From a virus, in the IMG/VR virus record IMGVR_UViG_3300036892_000014, positions 1 through 64,000 of that record: a DNA stretch of 64,000 bases. One strand, given 5' to 3'. The notes beneath the pieces were generated by a model. It was not told the DNA's origin. It did no database searches and saw only the letters and a list, made by a program, of their open reading frames with translations. This document shows positions 11,693 through 17,194 of this stretch, in pieces. A program made the position numbers and the translations under genes. Positions within the stretch are counted from its first letter, which is position 1. Every line of letters begins with the position of its first letter.

Positions 11693-12187
11693 ATGTTTAA
11701 CAAGGCAGAAAACCATAAGCGTTACATGCGGGAAGTTTGGTATCCGGCTAACAAGCGAAAACACCAGACGATGGTTCACCGACGTAAGGTAGCCATACTA
11801 GAATTTGTTCGAGCCGCTAAAGCAATCGGCTGTTCGAGGTGTCCAGAGAAAGAGATATGCTGTCTGGACTTTCATCACGCTAAAGGTAAGAAGAGCGCCA
11901 GCCTATCAAGGGTTCATACGTTGGGCTGGTCGTGGGCTAGGATTAAGCGAGAGATCGCAAAGTGCATTATATTGTGTTCTAACTGTCACAGGAAAGAACA
12001 TGCTAGAGGCCGTGGGCTCGTTTCCCACCCCTGCTACCAATTTATGAATCATAAACGCCGTCGCCCAAAGAATCGCCGTGCTGGATGTCTCATGTGCAAA
12101 GCGCATAAGATGAACGGTGCAAAAGGTGAAATGCTCGCGACCAAGGTCAAGGGCATCAAGGGTAAGATACGGCTTGAAGAAGTTTAA
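11693..12187 (+). CDS. HNH endonuclease 3, read through a tRNA fragment into a CxxC mini-protein, 164 aa
   Basis: Residues 1-105 are an HNH protein: CSRCPEKEICCLDFHHAKGK about 46-65, and CIILCSNCHRKEHARG about 91-106. The frame then crosses a tRNA 3' end (12012-12039, about residues 107-116). It continues without stop into a module starting MNHKRRRPKNRRAGCLMCKA, which I recognise as a free-standing small basic CxxC protein of phages and plasmids. Either a genuine fusion or an HNH gene that lost its stop. Confidence 0.8.
   Translation: MFNKAENHKRYMREVWYPANKRKHQTMVHRRKVAILEFVRAAKAIGCSRCPEKEICCLDFHHAKGKKSASLSRVHTLGWSWARIKREIAKCIILCSNCHRKEHARGRGLVSHPCYQFMNHKRRRPKNRRAGCLMCKAHKMNGAKGEMLATKVKGIKGKIRLEEV
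12012..12039 (+). pseudogene. tRNA 3' fragment (T-arm, acceptor 3' strand, CCA)
   Basis: T-stem GTGGG/CCCAC with loop CTCGTTT, then CCCTGCT, discriminator A and CCA, followed by ATTT as after the intact tRNAs. No matching AGCAGGG 5' strand exists upstream; that position is occupied by HNH codons. Consistent with a tRNA truncated when the HNH gene arrived. Confidence 0.6.
12044..12187 (+). CDS. small basic CxxC protein, 47 aa (in frame with HNH 3)
   Basis: The segment from MNHKRRRPKNRRAGCLMCKA to IRLEEV looks complete by itself and matches a small protein type seen alone in other phages. Here no Shine-Dalgarno sequence precedes its ATG, and it shares the HNH 3 frame. Whether it is made separately is unclear. 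Confidence 0.4.
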   Translation: MNHKRRRPKNRRAGCLMCKAHKMNGAKGEMLATKVKGIKGKIRLEEV

Positions 12188-12261
12188 GCGATGTTGGTAT
12201 AGTGGTAGAACGATTCCTTGCCAAGGAATAGGCACCGTTTCGATTACGGTACGTCGCTCCA
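12188..12261 (+). tRNA. tRNA-Gly (GCC)
   Basis: Anticodon GCC in loop TTGCCAA, acceptor GCGATGT/ACGTCGC, T-loop TTCGATT, discriminator T, encoded CCA. It begins on the base after the upstream TAA. Confidence 0.94.
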
Positions 12262-12263
12262 TA

Positions 12264-12295
12264 GCCGCGAGTGGTGAAAGCCACGGACGGCTCCA
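12264..12295 (+). ncRNA. minihelix-like tRNA fragment ending in CCA
   Basis: GCCG (12264-12267) pairs with CGGC (12288-12291) around hairpin GTGG/CCAC with loop TGAAAG. Discriminator T, CCA and AGTTT follow exactly as after the real tRNAs. The D- and anticodon arms are absent. A deletion derivative or a deliberate CCA-ended mini-RNA. Confidence 0.4.
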
Positions 12296-12338
12296 AGTTT
12301 CGTTAACCCCGCAATTATGGCGGGACAACCAAATCGTA

Positions 12339-12361
12339 GGTAGGTTGAAAACCCTACCCCA
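12339..12361 (+). ncRNA. second CCA-ended hairpin
   Basis: GGTAGG pairs with CCTACC (12353-12358) over a loop of about 8 nt, directly followed by CCA-ATTTT. Just upstream, CCCGC/GCGGG encloses AATTATG like an anticodon arm (about 12308-12325). It looks like a tRNA reduced to two arms. The following 110 nt hold hairpins but no gene. Confidence 0.3.
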
Positions 12362-12475
12362 ATTTTACCATATGCCTTGCGGCATGATCGGCATACATAG
12401 TAGAAGCCGCAGTCTTCGCTGCCCGTCAGTTGTTCAAGACTTTAAACATGGGCGACGGGCGAATTTAGGTGATCT

Positions 12476-12721
12476 ATGTTCACAGCCGTAGTGATGACAC
12501 TCGGACTTGTTGTAGACTTGGTCGCTCTGTATTTCTTAGTCGGCATTTGGCGCGATGACAGATTGATGAGAATCGCCGCAGAAGACACATTGAAGGTGCA
12601 GCAAGAATATCTCGGCCTCAGACGAAAGTGGTATGAGAGTCGCACAAAGAAGAAGACTGATGCTCAAGAACCGAAAGCCGCAACTGGAATTCCTGATGGC
12701 GGTAGTTCGAACCCTGTGTAA
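12476..12721 (+). CDS. membrane-anchored protein, 81 aa
   Basis: MFTAVVMTLGLVVDLVALYF hydrophobic anchor, then a charged helical tail (KVQQEYLGLRRKWYESRTKK) and a disordered end. AGGTGAT lies upstream of the ATG. It overlaps the next small membrane gene. The orientation and pairing recall Rz/Rz1-type nesting, but lengths and motifs do not confirm it. Confidence 0.5.
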   Translation: MFTAVVMTLGLVVDLVALYFLVGIWRDDRLMRIAAEDTLKVQQEYLGLRRKWYESRTKKKTDAQEPKAATGIPDGGSSNPV

Positions 12722-12785
12722 CGTGGCAGGCGTAATCATCAGCATCATTTACGTTCTTTGGCAAATGCATTTGTTACCTTTTTAA
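12696..12785 (+). CDS. membrane peptide, 29 aa, nested over the end of the previous gene
   Basis: MAVVRTLCNVAGVIISIIYV then WQMHLLPF. Starts inside gene 12476-12721 in another frame, and its TAA is immediately followed by tRNA-Gly(TCC). One transmembrane helix; function unknown. Confidence 0.4.
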   Translation: MAVVRTLCNVAGVIISIIYVLWQMHLLPF

Positions 12786-12859
12786 GCGGGCTTGACCGAA
12801 CGGCCAGGTACCTGCCTTCCAAGCAGAGGAAGCGATTTCGACTATCGCAGTCCGCTCCA
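12786..12859 (+). tRNA. tRNA-Gly (TCC)
   Basis: Anticodon TCC in loop CTTCCAA, acceptor GCGGGCT/AGTCCGC, T-loop TTCGACT, discriminator T, encoded CCA. Confidence 0.93.
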
Positions 12860-12861
12860 GT

Positions 12862-12952
12862 ATTCGGGTAGAGGGGTTCGAATCCCACAGGCGTGAACGG
12901 GTAAGGCCGCACGTTGCTATAGTGTAATGGCAGCACACCCGAAATTAGTTCC
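12862..12952 (+). pseudogene. tRNA halves in swapped order (Gln-like)
   Basis: The left part (12862-12893) reads like a tRNA 3' half: TTCGGGT, then GGGG-TTCGAAT-CCC, then AGGCGTG. The right part (about 12910-12945) reads like a 5' half: CACGTTG, a D-arm TATAGTGTAATGGCAGC, then ACCCGAA. ACCCGAA complements TTCGGGT, and CACG pairs with CGTG, so the halves fit one molecule read in permuted order. The T-stem is imperfect and no CCA is present. Either debris of duplication and deletion or a permuted tRNA. Confidence 0.4.
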
Positions 12953-12954
12953 GC

Positions 12955-13029
12955 GAGTCGCAAGTGTTATGGCTGCATCTCCGTCTCCAAAACGGTAGGG
13001 TGATAGTTCGAATCTATCGCGTCTCGCCA
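12955..13029 (+). tRNA. tRNA-Trp (CCA)
   Basis: Anticodon CCA in loop CTCCAAA, acceptor GAGTCGC/GCGTCTC with one T-T mismatch, discriminator G, T-loop TTCGAAT, encoded CCA. Confidence 0.9.
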
Positions 13030-13036
13030 ATTTTAT

Positions 13037-13111
13037 GGGTCTCTCGTTCAATGGAGAGGACGCCACACTTCTAAGGTGGCTATGTCGGTTCGATTCCGAC
13101 GGGGCCTTCCA
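13037..13111 (+). tRNA. tRNA-Arg (TCT)
   Basis: Anticodon TCT in loop CTTCTAA, acceptor GGGTCTC/GGGGCCT, T-loop TTCGATT, discriminator T, encoded CCA. Confidence 0.92.
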
Positions 13112-13117
13112 GTTTCT

Positions 13118-13192
13118 GAATGTATAGCTCAATGGAAAGAGCTAGGGTTTCCTAAACCCTCGATCCAGGTTCGACTCCTGGTACGTTCTCCA
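13118..13192 (+). tRNA. tRNA-Arg (CCT)
   Basis: Anticodon CCT in loop TTCCTAA, acceptor GAATGTA/TACGTTC, T-loop TTCGACT, discriminator T, encoded CCA. Confidence 0.93.
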
Positions 13193-13206
13193 GTTCAAGG
13201 GGCAGT

Positions 13207-13605
13207 ATGAAACTCAGTAGGTTCCCATATTGGCAACTGCTAGCGATACCTGCTCTAGCGTGGTGCCTAGGACTCGGATTAAACCAGGCGGTATTGATTG
13301 CCAATCACGGGAAGTTCCCCGTGATGGTGAATGAAGTCCAGTATGAGATACATTGCACCGCGGATGAAGACTCAGATGACGCGCCGTCATCATCGTGTGT
13401 AAAAGGCGGTCAGTTCTTTGATAGAGAACATAGTGTTATGGGGCCGAACTCGCGTCTGAAACCATTAGCCGACATCCTTCCGATAGTCGGCGGCGTATAC
13501 AGTATCGGCGACACTCTACTCCTCGTGGGTGGAGAGTCATTTGCAATTTTGAAATTTATGTGGCTTGCTCTGGTAATCAGAAAGGCCTCACAGAACTTAG
13601 GGTAG
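13207..13605 (+). CDS. DUF5317-like membrane protein, 132 aa
   Basis: Hydrophobic N-terminal segment (LLAIPALAWCLGLGLNQAVL) followed by IANHGKFPVMVN, an acidic loop, a SVMGPNSRLKPLADILPI segment, SIGDTLLLVGG and a second membrane segment. The pattern fits the DUF5317 family of bacterial membrane proteins of unknown function. GGGG lies upstream. Its stop codon overlaps the predicted 5' end of the RNase P RNA, so both are probably on one transcript. Confidence 0.55.
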   Translation: MKLSRFPYWQLLAIPALAWCLGLGLNQAVLIANHGKFPVMVNEVQYEIHCTADEDSDDAPSSSCVKGGQFFDREHSVMGPNSRLKPLADILPIVGGVYSIGDTLLLVGGESFAILKFMWLALVIRKASQNLG

Positions 13606-13912
13606 GCTGGACGACCGCAGGAAACTGAGGAAGTTCGGGACTCTTCTAGACAGAAGACTGTGGAAGATGCAGGACGCGTAAGCGTACGGGTAAGGCCAGA
13701 TGCGGTGCAGATGCTATGGGAAACCAAATGCGGACATCGCCATTCAAGTCTGGGCACTCCCTCTTCGGAGCAATCTCAAATAGGACCTGAGCGCGTCTAG
13801 CGCGATGACGGTCGGGTTGAGAGCAAAGACGGATGGTCGTCAACTTATAACGTGACAATTCGAAAGATTTGTCAACTTATAACGTGACAGAATCCCGGCT
13901 ATAGGCCGACCC
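13600..13912 (+). ncRNA. rnpB: RNase P RNA, phage-borne and compact
   Basis: RNase P RNA is the catalytic part of the enzyme that removes tRNA 5' leaders. P1: GGGTAGG (13600-13606) with CCGACCC (13906-13912), one A-G mismatch. P2: ACGACC (13611-13616) with GGTCGT (13835-13840). P3 is a minimal CAG-GAAA-CTG. The CR-I-like GAGGAAGTTCGGGACTC (from 13627) pairs with CR-V GACAGAATCCCGGCTATAG (from 13885) to form P4, keeping the bulged U. P8-like ACGC-GTAA-GCGT. The block CGGAGCAATCTCAAATAGG (from 13765) matches the conserved P15-J15/16 region. About 313 nt against roughly 377 in E. coli. It lies between tRNA-Arg and tRNA-Ser genes. Confidence 0.88.
13839..13889 (+). repeat. 19-bp direct repeat inside rnpB
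   Basis: GTCAACTTATAACGTGACA occurs at 13839-13857 and 13871-13889, a 32-bp period, between P2 and P4 of the RNase P RNA. One copy would give a normal-length joining region, so this looks like a tandem duplication tolerated by, or functional in, the ribozyme. Confidence 0.9.
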
Positions 13913-13923
13913 AAAGATATTAC

Positions 13924-14009
13924 GGATCAGTGGCGAAATGGTAGACGCACGAGTTTGCTAAACTCGCAACTGAAAGGTTGTGCCTGTTCAAGTCGGGCCT
14001 GATCCGCCA
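13924..14009 (+). tRNA. tRNA-Ser (GCT)
   Basis: Class II, anticodon GCT in loop TTGCTAA, acceptor GGATCAG/CTGATCC, discriminator G as expected for Ser, T-loop TTCAAGT, encoded CCA. Confidence 0.94.
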
Positions 14010-14017
14010 AATTTCAA

Positions 14018-14102
14018 GGAAGATTCCGCTCATGGTGGGCAATCCGGTTTGAACCCGGAGGCTGCTGAAAGGCAGGGGTTTCGATTACTCACTCTTCCTC
14101 CA
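14018..14102 (+). tRNA. tRNA-Ser (TGA)
   Basis: Class II, anticodon TGA in loop TTTGAAC, T-loop TTCGATT, encoded CCA. The discriminator is T rather than the usual G of bacterial Ser, and position 7-66 is a T-C mismatch. Confidence 0.88.
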
Positions 14103-14108
14103 TTTTAA

Positions 14109-14182
14109 CCACGAGTCGGCAAACGGCAAGCTGAATGTCTGCAAAACATTTACCGCTGGTTCGACTCCAGCCTCGTGGTCCA
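14109..14182 (+). tRNA. tRNA-Cys (GCA)
   Basis: Anticodon GCA in loop CTGCAAA, acceptor CCACGAG/CTCGTGG, discriminator T as usual for Cys, T-loop TTCGACT, encoded CCA. Confidence 0.94.
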
Positions 14183-14191
14183 AGTTTCTAC

Positions 14192-14266
14192 TGGGCGATG
14201 GTGTAACGGTAACATCACGGACTTTGAATCCGTTGGATGAACGTTCGAATCGTTCTTGCCCAGCCA
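14192..14266 (+). tRNA. tRNA-Gln (TTG)
   Basis: Anticodon TTG in loop CTTTGAA, acceptor TGGGCGA/TTGCCCA, discriminator G, T-loop TTCGAAT, encoded CCA. Confidence 0.94.
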
Positions 14267-14274
14267 ATTTCAAT

Positions 14275-14349
14275 TGCTCGGTCATCTAATTAGTAGGATG
14301 CGATCCTCTGAAGATTGTCATGCTGGTGCGAGTCCAGCCCAAGCAACCA
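14275..14349 (+). tRNA. tRNA-Gln (CTG)
   Basis: Anticodon CTG in loop CTCTGAA, acceptor TGCTCGG/CCAAGCA with one mismatch, T-loop TGCGAGT, encoded CCA. Confidence 0.9.
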
Positions 14350-14350
14350 A

Positions 14351-14426
14351 CACCCGATAGCTCAAAGCGATTAGAGCACCTGGCTTGACCAGAGAGATAC
14401 CGCCTAGCGAACGGTTTGGGTGACCA
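14351..14426 (+). tRNA. aberrant tRNA-like gene
   Basis: Acceptor CACCCGA/TTGGGTG, discriminator A, encoded CCA-ATTT and a normal D-arm are present. The anticodon arm does not fold well (CTGG/CCAG leaves a 5-nt loop CTTGA) and the T region has ACCG/CGGT with a 9-nt loop. GAC (Val) or TTG could be the anticodon. Probably decayed or strongly diverged. Confidence 0.45.
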
Positions 14427-14433
14427 ATTTAAT

Positions 14434-14522
14434 CGGGTTATAGCTCCGTAATCTGGCAGCGGTCTGGTTTTGGAAACCAGTGACTAACGTCCTTCGAGGT
14501 CCGAATCCTCGTAGCCCGACCA
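14434..14522 (+). tRNA. tRNA-Pro (TGG) with a class II-like variable arm
   Basis: Anticodon TGG in loop TTTGGAA. Acceptor CGGGTTA/TAGCCCG with the C1-G72 pair typical of Pro. T-loop TCCGAAT, encoded CCA. The variable region (14481-14494) is 14 nt and can form GAC-TAAC-GTC, which is abnormal for tRNA-Pro. Confidence 0.85.
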
Positions 14523-14542
14523 TTTTGTATGTACGTACATTT

Positions 14543-14592
14543 GACGGGACGAGCCTGTAACTCGTCCCGTCTACTCTTTACAGGAGAGTATC
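14543..14592 (+). promoter_or_regulatory. HNH leader, copy 3
   Basis: Eleven-bp perfect hairpin (14543-14553 with 14561-14571), loop CCTGTAA. Then ACTCT (14573-14577) with AGAGT (14585-14589) around the ribosome-binding site. Same architecture as the leaders at 9007, 11648 and 28745. Confidence 0.65.
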
Positions 14593-14973
14593 ATGATTAG
14601 TTCAGAAGCGCAGAAAGCGTGGAAGAGAAAAGACTATCTAGATAAGAAAGCATATAAGAAAGCATATTATTTAGCGCGAGACACCGAGCGATACTACAGG
14701 TTTCGAGAGATTTTGATTGAGGCGAAGAGAAAGCCTTGCATAGATTGCGGACACGAGTTTCCGACCTGTGCAATGGATTTGCATCATAGAAACCAGAGTG
14801 AGAAGATTCGAAACGTCTCTACCTTAAAAGACTTCTCTTCCGAGAAGAAATTGAGAGAAGAGATTGCCAAGTGTGATGTGATATGTGCTTGCTGTCATCG
14901 AATCCGCTCAGATAAAGACAAAGTTTACTTCGGGAATTCTGATAGTGGTAATCTACGCCCTTCGGATGGGTGA
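14593..14973 (+). CDS. free-standing HNH homing endonuclease 4, 126 aa
   Basis: Basic helical N-terminus, then CIDCGHEFPTCAMDLHHRNQ about residues 54-73 and AKCDVICACCHRIRSDK about 94-110, an HNH core with zinc cysteines. The final 15 codons (from the FGNSDSGNLRPSDG segment) are the 5' half of tRNA-Pro(CGG); the TGA lies just past its anticodon loop. Same arrangement as HNH 1 and 2. Confidence 0.9.
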   Translation: MISSEAQKAWKRKDYLDKKAYKKAYYLARDTERYYRFREILIEAKRKPCIDCGHEFPTCAMDLHHRNQSEKIRNVSTLKDFSSEKKLREEIAKCDVICACCHRIRSDKDKVYFGNSDSGNLRPSDG

Positions 14974-15004
14974 GACAGAGTTTCGATTACTCTATTCCCG
15001 ACCA
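14931..15004 (+). tRNA. tRNA-Pro (CGG), overlapping HNH 4
   Basis: Anticodon CGG in loop TTCGGAT, acceptor CGGGAAT/ATTCCCG, T-loop TTCGATT, encoded CCA. Last tRNA of the array; its first 43 nt are also HNH coding sequence. Confidence 0.9.
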
Positions 15005-15013
15005 TATTAAAGT

Positions 15014-15048
15014 AAAGCCGCCTTCGCTTTAACAAGCAGGCGGCTTTT
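15014..15048 (+). terminator. rho-independent terminator closing the tRNA array
   Basis: AAGCCGCCT pairs with AGGCGGCTT across a loop of about 14 nt and runs into TTTT. Position fits the end of the tRNA/rnpB transcript and the start of the virion operon. Confidence 0.85.
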
Positions 15049-15068
15049 GTATTTCTGGAGGTGTCGTC

Positions 15069-15542
15069 ATGTGGATGGGACAAGGGCAACTAAACTTCGA
15101 TGACGGCACTGTGCAGGTTACCGCAGCGGGTGGACCCGCAACCATTATTCAGACTGTGGCTATCGACCCCACAGCGCCAACAACCGGACAGGTTCTAACC
15201 GCGATCAGCGCCAGCGCAGCAAGTTGGCAAGCTGCTGGTGGTTCTTCATTGAACTACAAGACCATACGTTCTGCCCCGACGAGCTTTACTCAGGCAGGAA
15301 TTACCGGTCCTATCGTGATGTCTTTCTCTACACCTTTTGCGGACAACAACTACACCATACAGGTCACTGTATTAGGTGATGAAGTTGCTCCAGGCACACC
15401 CACAATCACTCAGTTCCCTTCAGTAGGAATTAGTTACATCGCGCTTCAGACAACCCCTGGCGCTGGTGTGAATGTGTGGATTGCAAATAACGATTCCATT
15501 GCGCACACGGGCATCATACACGTCACCGCAATTCACGACTAA
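15069..15542 (+). CDS. virion surface or fibre-associated protein, 157 aa
   Basis: GGAGG precedes the ATG. Short N-terminal LNFDDGTVQVTAAGG segment, Ala/Ser/Thr linker, then a beta-rich domain (SLNYKTIRSAPTSFTQAGIT to IHVTAIHD) typical of phage fibre and baseplate appendages. No family recognised with certainty. Confidence 0.55.
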   Translation: MWMGQGQLNFDDGTVQVTAAGGPATIIQTVAIDPTAPTTGQVLTAISASAASWQAAGGSSLNYKTIRSAPTSFTQAGITGPIVMSFSTPFADNNYTIQVTVLGDEVAPGTPTITQFPSVGISYIALQTTPGAGVNVWIANNDSIAHTGIIHVTAIHD

Positions 15543-15557
15543 GATTCAGGAGACACG

Positions 15558-17087
15558 ATGGCCACAGTAACTGCACAACTAGCATCAGCGGCAAATTATG
15601 TGTTACTTGCGGCTGCTGGTATCACAAATTCGGGTTCGTCAATTATATCAGGTGGAAACATCGGCTCATACCCGACTACGTCTATCACTCCAGGCGCTTG
15701 GATTCTCATCCCGCCTAGCGTCATCGATAACGCCGACGCCCAGCAAGCGAACCTAGACGGGCTCGCAGCTTATAATTATTTTGCGGCACTTCCCTTCACT
15801 TCACTCTCAGCATCCTCTGTAAACCTTTCCGTTTCAGGAAACGGCGCAACACCCTTCACGTATACTCCCGGTAACTATTCCGCTGGAACAAGCATGGACA
15901 TCCCGACATCTATCACACTAGATGCGCAGGGAAACCCTCAAGCTGTGTTTATCTTCAAGGCGGGCAGCACTGTTACCCTTGAGAGCGGCGCTTCCATCAT
16001 TTTGGCTAACGGCGCGAATGCTGCGAATGTCGTTTGGTTGGTGGGCAGCTCATTGACGACCGTCTTCGCGGGCGTGTCTGTATTCAACGGACAGGTGCTC
16101 GCCGCTACATCTATCACACTCGGCGGTGGGAATTTTAATGGGCGTGCGCTAGCAGGATTGGTCAACAGTTCCGGCGCTATCACCATCGCAACAGCATTGA
16201 CCATGACAGGTTCTTCTGTCGCAGCCCAGCCGACTACGGCAGGCGGACAGGCGCAAGCATTGATCGCGTCTCAGCCAGGACAGACATTCCTACAGGCGTA
16301 TCCTCAAGTAACGCCGAACGGCATCGGCCCGCAGAATCTCGACCTGATGCACATCAAGGATGAGGGTGGATTTGATCTTGTAACTGTTGACTACACCGGA
16401 GCGGTACACGGCGGCGCAGGAAGCTACGCAACCAGTTTCGCATCGGCCTCTGTTGCAGTTTCCACGTTCGCTGTAACGAATGTGGTCGCTTCAACGGGCG
16501 TGTACACGGGAACATTCACGGGCGGCGCGGCTAACGCGTTCGCTGGTCAGAATGCAGTCATCCTCGGATTCACGAACGGCGGCAACAACGGCACGAAGCT
16601 TATCACGGCTTCATCTGCTACCACGATTACCGTATCGACCGCCGGTCTCGTAAATGAAACTGCGTCGGCTACCGCTTCGGTCTCAAACTTCAGCCTAGCG
16701 ACCTACACGGGAACCATTACGGGCGGCGCTAACAACGCCTACGCGGGACGTACGGTAACCTTCACGGGTTTCTTGGCGGGCACAGGCGCAAACAATGTGA
16801 CTGCGCTTGTTATCTCAAGCACGGCAACCACGTTGGTTGTTGCGTACTCCGATCAAGTCACCGAAACCCAAACAGGACTCGCAACGCTTCCGTCGGCCTT
16901 CGCGGCAGTGCCAGGTGGTACGCGTCTTGGAACGTATTACACCCGTCTAGGTCAGAGCGCAACCATCGCGCAGATATTCGCCGACGCCTTCACGAACCCG
17001 TCATTGCTTGACATCGTTCACATTGTTAATTTGGGAGGTAACATCAGTTACGTTTTGAATTACCAAGGTGTTGCGAGCGGAAGCTAA
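15558..17087 (+). CDS. virion adhesin-like protein with DUF3494 (ice-binding-like) domain, 509 aa
   Basis: Residues about 3-215 are a DUF3494 domain, the beta-helical fold of many ice-binding proteins and adhesins: YVLLAAAGITNSGSS, GNYSAGTSMDIPTSITLDAQ, VFIFKAGST, SGASIILANGA, VVWLVGSS. Residues about 310-445 hold two copies of a beta module (YTGTITGGA-type). The C-terminus has LGTYYTRLGQSATIAQIFADAFTN. A near-identical DUF3494 domain sits inside the tail hub at 52080-52735. Probably surface exposed; ice binding itself is not established. Confidence 0.75.
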   Translation: MATVTAQLASAANYVLLAAAGITNSGSSIISGGNIGSYPTTSITPGAWILIPPSVIDNADAQQANLDGLAAYNYFAALPFTSLSASSVNLSVSGNGATPFTYTPGNYSAGTSMDIPTSITLDAQGNPQAVFIFKAGSTVTLESGASIILANGANAANVVWLVGSSLTTVFAGVSVFNGQVLAATSITLGGGNFNGRALAGLVNSSGAITIATALTMTGSSVAAQPTTAGGQAQALIASQPGQTFLQAYPQVTPNGIGPQNLDLMHIKDEGGFDLVTVDYTGAVHGGAGSYATSFASASVAVSTFAVTNVVASTGVYTGTFTGGAANAFAGQNAVILGFTNGGNNGTKLITASSATTITVSTAGLVNETASATASVSNFSLATYTGTITGGANNAYAGRTVTFTGFLAGTGANNVTALVISSTATTLVVAYSDQVTETQTGLATLPSAFAAVPGGTRLGTYYTRLGQSATIAQIFADAFTNPSLLDIVHIVNLGGNISYVLNYQGVASGS

Positions 17088-17194
17088 ATCGGTTTAGCCC
17101 TCGGGGTTGCTCCCGAAGGTGAGACTTGGGGAGTGCCTACTCGCTCCCGTATTAAAACAAATCAGAAAGCGTAGGGAGCAACAGGGGATTTAAA
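17088..17194 (+). other. intergenic hairpins resembling an HNH leader
   Basis: CCTCGGG/CCCGAAGG and GGGAG/CTCCC hairpins lie before a TTG-started gene. The second, around 17131-17153, resembles the HNH leader hairpins but no HNH gene follows. May be a terminator or a leader scar. Confidence 0.35.

Noticed and set aside
12786-13029. tmRNA (two-piece) as an explanation for the permuted tRNA halves
   Set aside because: No tag-peptide reading frame ending in Ala-Ala and no tmRNA G-U acceptor signature; the halves resemble a tRNA-Gln instead.
13207-13912. 13606-13912 as a protein-coding region (leftward frame 13410-13757)
   Set aside because: The conserved RNase P RNA blocks and pairings explain the sequence, and the leftward frame is antisense to them.
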